From Priapulus caudatus (taxonomy: Eukaryota > Priapulida > Priapulimorpha > Priapulimorphida > Priapulidae), in assembly GCF_000485595.1 (NCBI RefSeq), contig NW_014577867.1, positions 40,025 to 87,905 on the forward strand: a stretch of DNA of 47,881 nucleotides, read 5' to 3'. The notes under the pieces were generated by a model. It did no database searches. It saw nothing but the letters and a program-made list of their open reading frames with translations, and had not been told where the DNA came from. Both the position numbers and the translations under genes were made by a program. Of the stretch, positions 8,874-22,165 are shown piece by piece; position 1 is the stretch's first letter; every line of letters starts with the position of its first letter.

Positions 8874-10825
8874 ATATATATATATATAGTAATATATAAT
8901 AATATATATAGTATATATGTGTCCACATGCGTCTGGAAAATACGACATCAACTACAGTTTACGCCCTCGCATTATGAATTATTTGTCATACTGACATAAT
9001 GGATTCAATGCATCAAGTAACCCGTCTGTCAATGCCTAGTGCAGCAGTTATTCGACTGTTGACGGTTGACCCGTCAATAACCCTGGACCGTCAGAAACCT
9101 GACCGTCAAAATCTGGATCGCGTCAAAACGCTGGACTGGAGGGTCACCAGGGTACGGTCCGTCAGAACCTGTTTAGGTTAGGTTAGGGTTAAGGGATTAA
9201 GGTTAGGGTTCAGGGTTCAGTACCGTCCGTACCTACCTACTACGTAACTACGTCGACGACTGAGCAAATATGACGCCGTTACTTCTCTCGCCGAGTGAAT
9301 GGCCCCAAAATTTTTCCAAACGTTTACCTCAAGCATTTAGTTGAAACATACTAAAATCATTGCGCGCCCCCGCCCAGACCGAGTTATAGAGTCGATGAGT
9401 ATCACGTACATGGTTCATCGAATAGGATAGTCAGTTTGATGCCTATTCATTATCTATTTATTTAGCATAAATATAGGCAAAACACGCGAAGGACAACATC
9501 ACAAACGACGCTAAAAATAAATACAACTTCAGAAGTAAAATGGACAGGACTGCACGCTTTATAGAAGCATTTCCCTGTGACAAACATGACCGCGCAGGTT
9601 TTGACTGTGGGTCCCGTTTTCCAGTATTTGACGGTCCCATGGTTTGACGGTCAGGTTTTTGACGGTCGCATGTTCTGACGGTCCCAGGTTTTGACAGGGA
9701 GCCGTTGGAAGGAGACCCGGCCACGTTCACGCTCGCCACCAAACGTCTGACCCTACTCGTGCAACAGTCACTGGCTCGCGTGCGCTGCGTAATGGTACGC
9801 GGAGAAAAACGCAGATCCACAGACGCGAGAAAACATCGATAGCGTCGAGACGATTGCGCCAGCTTTGTCCACTATATAACCATCGACAGGTTCAACTGGA
9901 CAAACAGTGCTATCTTTCGTACGAAGGCACGCACTACAGCGAACTATTCTCGACACGTGACGTCCTTTAACTCTGTGCGCGCTAAAAGTACGCTTAATTG
10001 AACCGATCTTAGAAAGAAGACTTTAACTGCCGTCTTAAAAGAGACGTGGCGGAGGAACAGCGATGACATCCTCAACGACATATGCTCGACGACGACGACG
10101 CTCGCCACGTCCACAAAGACACGTACTCGCAGGCGCGTGACTCCACGACACATCGATGTCCTTAATATACATTACACTCCTACACGACGAGGACAGAAAA
10201 TAGAAATTGTTCGTCATTCGCACGTCCGACTCCGCGCGCCAAGTATTTGCCCGCAACAATGCGATCGAGTCACTTGAAACAGTGAAGCCATTAACAATTC
10301 AGCGTAGGCGACGTTTTCCTCCTCTCCTCCCCCCTCTGTCTCGTCTCTACAGTGTCAGACTGCCTCCTTAGTACAACCGCATCTATTATTTAGCGTGGCG
10401 TCATCGCACCACAACCGCCCCGCGTCTGATGCGCTGATACGATTTCGCTGGATCCTCTAGCAGCCGCCGTCTCCAATTGATGCTCGAAGAGGACAGATAT
10501 GGCGTGACAAACGGCGCGTAATTAGCTGGTCCGCTATTTACTGGATGAGCCGGGCTACTGTATACACACAGTGCATGCAGGTACCCACATAGCGAGTCTC
10601 ATGTACGTTACGCCTGGCTTCACGAGATGCTAGCTCGTTGTTGCGTGCTGCTGTACGCATATACGCTCTAACGACGAGGCGCCAAGCGGGAGAAAACCCA
10701 ACAGCTGTTGTAACACAGGAAGGGGAAGGGCAACGGCACTGCACGCCCCTCTCTCTCTCTCTCTCTCTCTCCCCTCATCTGCCTCGTCTCGCGCCCCTAT
10801 ATCTCTCTCTCTGCGCTCTCTCACC

Positions 10826-10850
<25 letters not shown>
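8871..10850. repeat. Segment homologous to the right end of contig 2 (24505-25812)
   Basis: From the (TA)n tract to the CT array the two regions match in order and orientation (for example CAGCAGTTATTCGACTG, CATCCTCAACGACATATGCT and AATTAGCTGGTCC occur in both). They differ by many small indels, a 646-bp insertion here (9062-9707) and a 25-bp tandem expansion in contig 2. They could be allelic copies or two members of a repeat. No coding frame is conserved between them. Confidence 0.85.
9062..9707. mobile_element. Apparently polymorphic insertion with subterminal GACCGTC/GACGGTC arrays
   Basis: The homologous sequence at about 24658 reads CGACTGTTGGAGGGAGACC with no insertion. Here GTTG (9058-9061) is followed by about 642 bases and a second GTTG (9704-9707) before GAAGGAGACC. 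That fits a 4-bp target duplication. The left end carries GACCGTCA repeats and the right end the reverse complement GACGGTC repeats (9630-9685), like subterminal transposase-binding arrays. A TTAGGTTAGGGTT-type tract lies at about 9174-9222. No transposase frame is present, so it would be non-autonomous. Confidence 0.7.
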
Positions 10851-10899
<49 letters not shown>

Positions 10900-10902
10900 C
10901 TC

Positions 10903-10958
<56 letters not shown>
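10750..10958. repeat. (CT)n microsatellite
   Basis: About 210 bases of CT with minor interruptions. The matching tract ends contig 2 (25741-25812), so assembly there stopped in the microsatellite. Confidence 0.95.
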
Positions 10959-10960
<2 letters not shown>

Positions 10961-12670
10961 TCACTTTCTTTATGTTCTTTCTTTCTTCCTCAGACGGTCC
11001 GCTCAGGGCTACAGCCCATGGCGCGGAAGTCACTGCTACAACCATACGATGAAGAAAGAAATTGACTTGCGATAATAACATAGCTGGTTTTTTAACAGCC
11101 ACCAATAAAACCTTAAAAAGGCATTTACTCATAACGCACCGATCCTAACTTGTTTACAGGAAGTGGCTAGCTGTCTGTTACTACTGGCAGACGCGCACAA
11201 GATGACATCTCATGCTCATGAGATAGCACAAAGTGAATGTATCACGATATGAAGCAAGTTGAATAGCTGCGCGAATCGAAATAAAAATAAGATGCGATGA
11301 GACATATCGGGGAAACGGTTTCCGAAAAACGTAATCGACATTTACATGGAAGACTGTGAGCGGGTTTCAGAACATGATTCATCATCGTAACAATCCACGG
11401 CAGCTATAGCAGTGGTAGCGACTACACCCACGGGGACAACGCGAGACAACAAACACTACTGCAGCACACAGCAACCACGAGAGAGAGATTCGTCGCGACG
11501 CTCAACTCATAACTCGCGCACTGGCACGTTGCCAACAGCAACACCGTCACCACCGCATGCTTCAAAAACAAGGCGATAAAATATTTACACGCAAACTATC
11601 TGCGCGACAAACGTCGGGGCCGCGATGACTAATAATAATTAATTAACTACCGAGTCCGCCGAGCTTTTAACTGCCACCGAAACGCGAATGCAATAGCTGC
11701 GCTGTCTGCTTGCGCACGTACACCATGGCCATGACCGCTGCATGCGGCTCACGCTGGAGTTGATGGTGGTAGTGTTGGTACAGCACCATGCACGTACGGA
11801 TCCGAGACTGTTGTAGGCGTTATATACGCGAGCCGGATTTTCGCCGAACCGCCGATGATAAACAACAACAACAAAAAACGAGAAAGTACGGCATCAGCTA
11901 AGCAAGCAGTAACGGGAGCGCGCGCCGCACACTTGAGATGCGCGCCTGCGATACAGCCGATCGTCTCATAGTCCCGCAGACGATGCGAGAAAGAAAGCCT
12001 CAACCAGGCGAGCAATCGCACACCGAACTTCCCAGCATTAAAAAGCCAGTGGTCGTGGTATGCAGTGCAATCGTACGAGGCGCGGCAGCGATGCGGGCCA
12101 CTGGTAACCATTCAAGATCCGGCAGTCGTTGGGTATCAACGACGCGCGCGCGTGAAAAAAATCTCACATCTCACAATTAGATTTCTGACAAGCATCGTCG
12201 GTCGGTGCGCGTGCTGTTGCTTGGCGCGCGCGAATGTCTTACCGCACCGCAACGTGAGCATCGCATCTCTAGTCTCCACACAAAAACACGGACGATATTA
12301 ACAAAGAGGCAATCCACTTGAAGCGATTAGAATGAGATCGTCTGCTTATAGAGAGGGGGCTGGCGCGAACAAACATATGCCGAGACGAGAGGCAGCTGCT
12401 GCTGAGAGAAAGCAAGCCCCACAGGAGCCATGTGCGCTTGTCTGCCCTACAGGAACATTATCTTGCTGTTTTCCCTGCCAGTTCCCCTTGCTGTTCCCTT
12501 ATCCTGTTTTATGCCTCACGGGAGCTATTAATACTAGCTTCCGATATCATATACAATGTAAATAATATATCTATTGCTTATAATCTTATATTCACTGTCG
12601 TTTGTGAATAAATCATGCAACTGGTATACATGATAAAGGTAAGAGCTACTGTCTACGGATGATGAATGAC
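10959..12670. other. No gene seen
   Basis: Unique-looking sequence. Short open frames on both strands have no recognisable family, no splice context and no repeat structure. Confidence 0.5.
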
Positions 12671-12679
12671 AGATCATCT

Positions 12680-13320
12680 GCTGCCTACAGCTGCAGCTTA
12701 GATCTACTGCCTACTGATGATGATGAAGCTTGGATCTACTGCCTACTGATGATGATGAAGCTTGGATCTACTGCCTACTGATGATAATGAAGCTTGGATC
12801 TACTGCCTACTGATGATGATGAAGCTTGGATCTACTGCCTACTGATGATAATGAAGCTTGGATCTACTGCCTACTGATGATAATGAAGCTTGGATCTACT
12901 GCCTACTGATGATAATGAAGCTTGGATCTACTGCCTACTGATAATGATGAAGTTTGGATATACTGCCTATTAGCCTAATAATGATGAAGCTTACTTAGAT
13001 CTACTGCCTACTAATGATGATAAAGCTTAGATTTTCTGTCTAGTGATCATGAAGTTTGGATCTACTGCCTACAGCTGCAGCTTAGATCTACTGCCTACTG
13101 ATGATGATAAAGCTGAGATTTTCTGTCTAGTGATCATGAAGCTTGGATCTACTGCCTACTGATGATGATGAAGTTTGGATCTACTGCCTAATAATGATGA
13201 AGCTTAGATCTACTGCCTACTGATGATGATGAAGCTGAGATTTTCTGTCTAGTGATGATGAAGCTTGGATCTACTGCCTAATAATGATGGAGCTTAGATC
13301 TAATACCTACTGGTGATGAT
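12680..13320. repeat. 32-bp minisatellite with a higher-order pattern
   Basis: The basic unit TACTGCCTACTGATGATGAT plus GAAGCTTGGATC repeats from about 12700. In the second half it mixes with variant units containing AGATTTTCTGTCTAGTGATC and CTACAGCTGCAGCTTAGATC, giving larger composite repeats. Unit frames contain stops; non-coding. Confidence 0.93.
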
Positions 13321-13477
13321 ACTCAGATGTGCCGCTGATACTAGACAATAAAGCCGCTTGCGTCTATCGCATCTGATCAGCGGCAAGCGTCTGCTCATTA
13401 TTACGTTAGCACTGCATCCATTAGCAGCATTTCCATCGTAACTCGGTTTACAGACGCAGCGATGAGCATGTTTTATA

Positions 13478-13739
13478 AACTTTAGCAAAAAAAGATTAAT
13501 GGGCGCAGTTACGAATGAGACAAGTATAGTAGGAGCGAGCACCCATTAGGAGACATAATCCTATACACTAACGACCATGTTGAGTCCAAAATCTCAATAA
13601 TTGCAAAGCTGCTAGTACATGAAGAGACCTACACGCCCGCCTAGACCCGACTATGCACGCACGAACGCACACCCATTGAGACAAAACGTCACACGTGTAT
13701 AACAAGAGCCGCAGAGCGTCTGGGCTCATCTGAGGTCTG
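13478..13739. repeat. Repeat at the end of contig 1, shared with contigs 2 and 3
   Basis: Bases 13478-13676 match 24248-24443 in direct orientation (143 bases look identical, then near-identical). Bases 13673-13703 match the first bases of contig 3 (25823-25853). The last 37 bases (13703-13739, ending GCTCATCTGAGGTCTG) are the reverse complement of 24209-24246. A dispersed repeat at this point would explain the contig break. Confidence 0.8.
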
Positions 13740-13749
13740 NNNNNNNNNN
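13740..13749. other. Assembly gap (10 N)
   Basis: Ten consecutive N separate contigs 1 and 2. The true distance and adjacency are unknown. Confidence 0.99.
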
Positions 13750-16700
13750 GAGACCGAGAGAGAGAGAGAGTCGCGTGTGGTGGGCAACGCGGTGGCAGGC
13801 CAGCGGAGGGTCGCGTTTAAGCTGCACTGGAGTCATAATAGACACAGGAAGCGATGTGTCAGCGCTGCGGTTTAGTGAATCACCCCGCCACCTGACCGAG
13901 CGGCTGTCAGCCGAGATACTATAGCGCGCCAGGATCTCCTACTGCGGACCAGCCGTGCTGCAGCAACGAGCAGGCACCGGCGCTTACAATCTCTACAATC
14001 GGAGTACAACAGACCGCTCAGCGCGGACAGCGACTCACACGATATCAATGACGCGTCTGCGGCCTCCTTCTTTCCGCGGAAGCTGCCGTTTACGCAGGAT
14101 TATCTTGTCATCGTGCATAGGCCGTGATATTGTGAGTGCATGATGCCTATTATTGCTCTAACATGCGTTGCTCCTGTGTGTAAGTTATAAATCCCATTGG
14201 GTCATGCTATTGTTCAGCGCCGTATGTCGATGCTGGTATGCAAATCTATAATCTGTTTTGATATTACTATTTGTGGGGTTTATTTGAGTTAATTAGCGTA
14301 GGAATACAGTAAACCACCTGATAATTAACAGTTAGCAAAGGAAAAAACGAAACCATATATATATTAACCAACACACTTGTCAGACCCTATAACTTAAACA
14401 AAATATAAAAATATTAGATATAAACGCGGAAACAGATAAAAAAAAACTATACTAAAAACACATAGTAATCCAATATAATACGCACAATCGAATCAAGCAA
14501 ACGATGGAATAGTCCGCCCAGGATTAAACAGTTCTCATTAATATACAGCGGCCAGGCCGCACACTATTCCAATGAAACATCCGCTATCAGGTGAATGTTA
14601 GTCTTGAGCGTAATTTCATTAAGCTTAGGCCCACAGCGTAATAGCAAACATACGTTCGTGCAAGATACTCGAGAAGACGAGATCAATGGTCCGTCAGGAA
14701 GTAGCGTACATGCCCGGCAAAACGGCCGTCTAACCATACACGATAAAAATATAAGAAGGAGCCTTGCGCAGGTCATATTAAACCGGCCGCTGTATTCTCG
14801 CTGCGTGCTGTACCAATAAGTAGCACGCAAATGCGCACGTGTGTGCATGTATGTGTGGTATGTGTGACACACACGGCAGCCACGCCGCCGTACCAACCAA
14901 CCCCACCTTCGCCTCCATAACGCCAGCAGCAACCCAGCAACGGCACCAATAATACCACACCACCACATCATCCATCCATCAATACATCATCAATCAAATA
15001 TCATACATCATAATCATCATCCATCATCATCATCACCAACCACCCACCCCCACCATGCATCGTCATCATCATCACCATCACCATCATAGTTCATCATCAC
15101 CCCCACCACCATCATCGTCATCATCAATCACCCATCACACCACACCATCATCATCATCCGTCTTCATCATCACCCACCACCCAAATCCACCAACCGATCA
15201 TCATAACATCCCATCATATCACCACATCCACGCCCGCCGCCAGCAGCAAGCAGCATCCAGCAATCTCGTTCCCTCCCGCCGACGCCCACTGTACAGGCAT
15301 CCCCACGCCACCTTCGTCTCCTACGCAGCAGCAGACGTCGTTCTACCAAGAACGGCTTCAAGCACAAACCGTTGGCAGCGCGCCGAGTAACGCCCCGAAC
15401 GTTCACGACATTCTGCGCCTGCGCTGCTTTGCACTGCGCGTTGGCCCTGACACAGCAACTACTGGTACTTCGATTTGTTTTAAGAGCCGCAGAGTTGTGT
15501 CTTACTATCACACTCTATATTACACTCAGCGCGGCGGCAACCCAAGCAATCCCAGCGCCCCCCCCACGACTGCCGCTGGATCGGCTGTGCTGAAATGCTA
15601 CCTACTCATACTATACTACGACGCACAGCCGCTGCTGCGCAGTTGATAGTCGTTAGGCGGAACACTTCCGCTAGTCGCAGTGTAACTTTTATCTAGGCGT
15701 TACTGTTGATGGCAATTTTTTCACGGGCATGTGCGCGAGCGCGACAAAATACACCGATAGTCGGCAGCGGTCCTCCGCGGGCACCATATGATATGTATCG
15801 CTGGGTTCCTCTCAGAACTATATAGCCTATATCATCATCGCCGTCCGTGCCGTCGTTCGTGGCCACGCGTCAGCATCGTAGCATCTGGCGGCCTTCTGAC
15901 GGAAAAGAAGAAAAAAGAGTCGCTCACCATTACTGCGGCGCGTGCGCGGCTCTGCTGCTGACGGGGGGTCGTCCTCGTGTTTTTTTTCGTATGCTATAAT
16001 TAGCCAGGTAGTTTTTGTTAATGGCGGCGTCGATTAGCTGCATGCGTATGCGTGTTTTTTGGGGGGGGATTTCGACGGCTTATATACGAAGCGGGAGCGT
16101 CGAAAGAAAGAAACGTGATATTCGCGCCGTCGGCGAGCGTTAACGTCGGCGTTGACCGGGGCGTTTGCTCGTCAGCACGCAGCACGGCACAACGCACACA
16201 CCACGCACGCAACGCAAGTGAACGCGGGTCGCTGTGTGGTTTACGCGGCGCGATTTAACCTATATTTAAGTGGTCAGTGTGCAAGCGTGAGCAGATGAGC
16301 CGGCCGCTAGTGTTTGTTGCACATGAGCATTTCGACGGCATTACAGGAAAATTCGCAATAAAAGGTGAAAGAGAGTATAGAACATTAAGACTTTGGAGTA
16401 AATAGATTTGTATTTATTAGCATTATATTGATTGAGAACGCTCCAAGTGGCCTGTGTCTCGTCATGGCGATTGCTCACGGCTTCCGCCATGTAATTCGCG
16501 ATTATGAACATCGTCGGAAATGAAGCTTAGGCGCGGGAAAATGTCGGCACGCGCGCGCGTGGGCGGCGCGTGCAGTGCTCATAAATAAAAATTCGTTGAA
16601 ATTCATAATCTTGAATTTCTCTCGACATTTTGTGCAGAGACTAGAATTCCTGCAAACTCGCGAGGAACGTCAGCAAGTGTCTGAATAAAGGCAAGTCGGC

Positions 16701-17804
16701 TAGGTAATCGGACTAAGTCAGCTCTAGCATTATCGGCGTGACGTGTGAGAATAGTGTATTGCGCGTACTACGTGACCGCTCGCATCATTTGGCGCTGGCA
16801 AATAGCGATGTACGTGACAGCCGCTAGACGGGGCGTCTGCACCGTATGTCAACTTTACCGCTTTCGATGGCGATACGTGGCGTTCAGATTTTATCGGAAA
16901 CTCGGCGTTTTCTTAAACCGATTCGTTTGTTAGCTTGCTGTAACAGTTGGGGTATATAGGTGACGTACAGTGCTGGCGTATATCTGTTTAGCTATCTGTA
17001 CCGTACACAAAAGGGAGCTTCGATAAAAAATTCTAATTCTAGTTTCGAATAGATGCCGACTTGTAGTTCCGTTTACTCGACTCAGCGTCTTTCGCGCCGC
17101 GATCGGAATAAGACTTGTTTCAACAGAGCCGTACGAAGCGAAAGTCGTGTCTAGTGGGGGCCGACGTACCGATCAATGTCGGATAGACTCATCCGAGAAT
17201 TTGCTTCATCGTAGTCTGTCGCGCAGGCCAGAACGGCGCGCGTGCTGCTACCGATTGCGGCGGCCCCGAGATACCTGTTACCAATCACTCGCGAAATTGA
17301 AATATAAGCGGTCTCGATTACTCGCCGACTTGGTTTTTTGCGAAGTTAATTCCACTTAAGGGCAGTCCCCCGCCCCGGCTTGATGGCTATCGGCTTTGCT
17401 CGTAGTTACATAAAAGCGAGAGCAAGTGAGTGTGGCCCGAGTTTGGGTTAAAGGAAAGCCCATTGAGTAAAGTCGAAGTGAAATAGCGTGGCTACTGCCT
17501 GCTACCCCACGGGCGACACTTCATCAGCTAATGTAGATTCGATCAAAGAAGCAGCTAAGCAGCCTGTGAGTTCGGTCACAACTTGCTGTGCGAGCATCAC
17601 GCCCCGCTGATTCCTTCTATAGGCTGGTATACTGAAGCAAATAAGGAGGCGCAGCAGACCGCCAGCCTGTACTAGTTTGCTGTTCCGCGCTGTGGTGTTT
17701 GCAGTCGTGGCCGGAACTATGTGACCAGCGCGCATAGGCAAGCGATGCTAGAATAAGCGCGCATGGACAGAGAAGGAGAAACTGCAGAGGGGACGGGATC
17801 GAGA

Positions 17805-17825
17805 ACGAGAGAGAGAGACGAGAGT

Positions 17826-17857
<32 letters not shown>

Positions 17858-17904
17858 ATGAGAGGAGAAGAGATCGAGAACGAGAGAGAATGAGAGAGAG
17901 AGAG

Positions 17905-17941
<37 letters not shown>

Positions 17942-18162
17942 AGAAAATGAGAGGAGAAGGGATCGAGAGAACGAGAGAGAGAGCAGAAGAGAGAGAGAAG
18001 AGGCAGAGGAGAGAGGAGAGAGGAGAAAGAGAGAGAGGGAGAAAGAGCAAGAAGAAAGAGAGAGAGAGAAAGAGAAATGAGAGGAGAAGCGGATGAGAAC
18101 TGAGAGCGAGAGAGAGAGAGAGAGAGAGAGAGAAGAGAGAGAGGAAAGAGAGAGAGAGAGAA

Positions 18163-18216
<54 letters not shown>

Positions 18217-18235
18217 GAGAGAGAGAAGCAGCAGA
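17805..18235. repeat. (GA)n microsatellite block
   Basis: About 430 bases of GA with AAGAGAAATGAGAGGAGAAG interruptions recurring every 60-150 bases. Charged Arg/Glu (plus) and Ser/Leu (minus) frames are artefacts. The CT counterpart in the other arm is 30945-31385. Confidence 0.95.
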
Positions 18236-20639
18236 AGGAGGCGAGCAGCTACCGTGCGTGAGCGAAGCAGAGGAGAGAAATGAGAGGGGGGATGATCTAC
18301 CCACGAGTGGAGGCGAGGATGAGAATGAGCAACAGAAAACAAAGGAGTGAACGCGAAAGCAAGATGCTAAATGGAAAGGGGAGGGAGCTTGATAGACGGG
18401 AAGTTCCGAAGCGGAAAGATGGAGAGGGCGTGGCGGGCAAACAGACAGCGCAAGACAGACGGGCGGACGGACGGACGGACGGACAGACAGGCAGGCAGAC
18501 AGACAAACAGACAGAGAAACAGAGACAGAGAACAGACACGGACAGATAACAGGCGGATCTAGAATAGAGACAGTGACAGACAGATAAACAAGGCAACGAC
18601 GGGACGCAAACGAGACTGGAGTTATAGACGAAACGAAGGGGACCGAGAGACGGGAGAGGGTAGCGTTAGCCTCGCTGCGGTCCTTCGACTCACAGCGTCG
18701 CGGTTTTACTAGTTCCGACACTACTCAAGCGGCGCAAAGTCTGCCCACTGCATATGTAAACTTACAGGCAGAGGGGCTCTGCCGCGCTGTGTGGCGTGCA
18801 CGGGGCCGGCCGTTGTTAAGCGTTCATTAAATCTGCGCTGGCGCTCTGCCGGGGAACGTCTGTAATAAGTACGTTTGTCATGGCTTGGCGCGTATACACC
18901 GTGCACGCACAAGATCGACGCGGCCGATAGAATGAGTTAAAAGATGCTTAAGTGCGTGCGTGTGGATACGAGAGAGAGAGAAGAGAGCGAGAGAGAGAGG
19001 AGAGCGAGAGAGAGAGAGAGAGCGTAGAGTGAGCCAGACAGAATTATTGAGAGTGTGCGCGCGAGAATGGCACACGAGTGACGGGCAGAAAGGCAGACAA
19101 ACAGACGGATGGAATGATGGACGGACAGAACGAATATAGACTGTTTCCACACTGCAACCCGTGCGTCTATCGGCCATAATTATGGCATACCAATTACCAC
19201 AGTCAGTACAGTACCAGTGCTGAGACCGCACTTTAATATGAAGTCGGCGGATAAATAGTTTCATTGCTTGCGCCGTGTCGCTTGCTTTGCGCGAGAAACC
19301 ACGGCGCGGTCAGTTTTTCGATTTCGACGACGAATGTAACGAAAGTTTGAATGCGCGGCCCAGTGCTTTGATGACGCGTGCCAGACACTGCCGAGCCTAT
19401 CGCGATGGGACTTGATTAAAGGGAAAACGTATTTAATGCTGACCGACTAGGCGCCGGGTGAGTCTGCAGGTCTCGGCTGGAATTTTTGAATATTTCTGAT
19501 CGATTGAAGCGACGGCGCTGGCGCGCACACATACTACTAACGATGTTGATTCATTCATTCACACGCTATTATGGCCGCCGTGTGTGTGATAGTAGTACTA
19601 GATAGCTGCTTGAGACTGAGGAGCGAGCGACTGATCGGCGGAGGAAGACGGCGCGAAGGCTAGTGCTGAACGAGTAAACTCGGGGAGATGCTTGCGAGAG
19701 GAGGCGGTCGCAGATGCACGGAGTCGCAGCACGGTCGCACACAAAGAACGCACTACAGTCTGGCGCAACGAAAGTAATAACATAATATTAAGAATGATTG
19801 CAGTCGGCTTGTGCACATTTAAAAATGATTATTGCGGTTAGAGCCAGAGTTGGGTTAGAAGCTGCCCGTCTATCGCAAATTTTTCAAGAGAAGCTGGCGT
19901 TCGCCTAAGAGGCTTATGATCACTGCGGGTGCTTCGCTGGCTGCTTGGCAAGCGGTATACAAATTTGAAAATCTGAACTCCAATAGAACTTCCAGTCAAT
20001 GCGTACGCGATCATTCATCCACCTACTCGTAGACACAGGTGCGCCTCTAGGAGGCAACTAAGTGTCTGTGCAATCGGGAAGCCGCGCTGGTTCACTCCAC
20101 GGGAGGGAGGGCGAAATTTTCCAGTACATAGGAGATACAGCACGTGTTTGGTAATTGAACACGGTCTCTCTATGTGAGCGCCTGCGGCAACTGGTACCGG
20201 GCTATATCCTAGAGCTAGTATACGTGCATGACCGAACAGCAGGGATATCGCGAGTAATGGCCCGATAGCGCGACAATGTACGGCCGTTGTATGCAATTAA
20301 TTCCATTAGGCAGATTAATCCGCCATTCCATTCATGTGTAGATGTTGCGGTAACTGTTTGACGCTTCGCGCCGCTGGCTTCTTCTCTCTCTCTTCGTCTC
20401 CCCCCTTCCCAGTGTAAATGTATAAGCTTGGGGTGGGAAGGCCATTAACTCGCGCGTGTACGCACTCGCCCCTTATGTAACGCTGATATCTGTGCAACCT
20501 AGCCTATCGCGTAACAGTATTAGCAGATCAATAGCAGCTGGAGACAGTGACATGAACAGTGTCTGTACATCAACCGTTCGTACTGCATGATTCGTCTGCA
20601 AAGGAAGAATCCGATCGGTCGCTTTCGCAGGTGACTTTG

Positions 20640-21120
20640 GTCGTCTAATTGTCCCTAATTAGGGTTTATGCAAATTTTTAATATGCAAATTTCAAGTCAT
20701 GTTTCGAATTGCGCGCGGCCCCGTCGGGCAAAAAATGCCTTGCTTAAGTCTTCAAAGGGATGCTTCATATCTACGAGGTTCGAGGAGAGAACTGAACTAT
20801 CTAGTCCCCCTCGGGATGTTCATCATGCATATTAGACGGTTTAAGTATGTCGGCTTGCTGTTAATTGCGTAGGGCTATTTGCTGTTGTGATAAAAGCAGT
20901 GGCATAATAGGAAAAATTATACCTTAGTTTTTACATGTGAAATACTGCTAATCAGTTAATTAAGCAAGTAATTAAAAATCGTGAGGAGCGATTGCTAAAT
21001 AATTAAATGAGCAGGCAGATTTTTTTCTCACTTTAGTTTCTCTCATAACAATAATTAACAGTAGATTAGATTTCCGTGAAGATAAATGTTCTTTTTCCAT
21101 TCAGCTTCTTTTTTCCAGCC
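20640..21120. promoter_or_regulatory. AT-rich block with paired POU octamers and homeodomain cores
   Basis: A CTAATTAG palindrome (20655-20662) is followed by two direct ATGCAAAT octamers (20668-20675 and 20683-20690), then many TAATTA/AATTAA cores near 20940-21070. The other arm keeps the same sites (28494-28501, 28509-28516, 28522-28529). ATGCAAAT is the POU-factor site and TAATTA a homeodomain core. An enhancer role is inference from motifs alone. Confidence 0.25.
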
Positions 21121-21959
21121 AAAACGGTAGGACAGCGGTAGCGACTCTGATTTCGCGTAGACCGTATTACGGAAACATCCTTCTAAATCCACTTGTAAAA
21201 CAATCTGACGAAGGGCGCCTTAGACATGATTGGGCCTTTTGAAAAAAAATAACCAGATTAGTAGATTCCGCTTGCCAGCCGTTCGCAGCGCGTTTTCTAG
21301 TGAACGCGAAAATGATCTGAACATGGGGGAAGTGCCAAAAGACACGGGCGCAGATTAATTAATGGCGCTCACAGAGATACCATTATACGCTTTTCTACTT
21401 TCTATCGATCGGCGTGTGCGTGTGTGCGTGCATGCGTGCGTGCGTGCGTGTCGTGTGCGTGCGTGTAGGTTCACTGGGCTCCAACAAGCAAGGTGAGCAA
21501 CCTCTAAACGTTTAACGTGTGTGAAATACGACCGTTCCAGCATCTTTAAGAATTCATAGGTGTTCATAGTATTTAGTTGAAGCGGCCTTAACAATTTGCA
21601 AATGGGCCTACGCGCCTACGGTGTCGAAAGAAAACCGCGCGCTCTGCTGCGACCCAGTGAAAACAGCCCGGAGTCTATCGAATCGAATGGGCGACATTAT
21701 GCTTTGCGCCGTTTTGACTGACACAGTTTTTTTTTTGCAAGAATCCGCGTGAGAATTGCCCAGCCACGATTGCGGAAAACAAACCTTAGCGTGTGACAGA
21801 CGGTGTGACGATATATATGGATGACAGGTCGTTAAAAGCCGTGCGTGGCGGTGACCATTTTGCCACGCGGGTGGTTAAGCGTGTTGTGAATACTCGTGCC
21901 ATAGCAGCTTTACCACGGGATGATGCCAGGGTATAAAGTGTAGACAGCTGTTTGCACTA

Positions 21960-22165
21960 CGGGTGGTCGGTCACAGTAGGTGGCAGTACACCTCATAGGG
22001 GTGACAAAGGTGACAGTAATTACACATGGTGGGTGACAGCAGGTGAGCAGCGTTACCCGTCGGGTTGGGTGACAGAGATACAGCGTTCCCCGTGGGTGGG
22101 TCGACAGAGGTGACAGCGTCTCCGTGGGTGGCGTGACTACGTGGGTGACAGCGTTTCTTAGTTAG
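21960..22165. repeat. GTGACAGCGTTACCCGTGGGTGG-type minisatellite, arm 1 copy
   Basis: Degenerate copies of a roughly 33-bp unit. The counterpart at 27060-27245 is much more regular, suggesting sequence errors or faster decay in this arm. Confidence 0.8.

Noticed and set aside
17617-18721. Ser/Leu-rich frames of 241 and 334 residues, with inverted counterparts near 30592-31498
   Set aside because: Translations of GA/CT and CTGT microsatellites; the two arms do not conserve any one frame.
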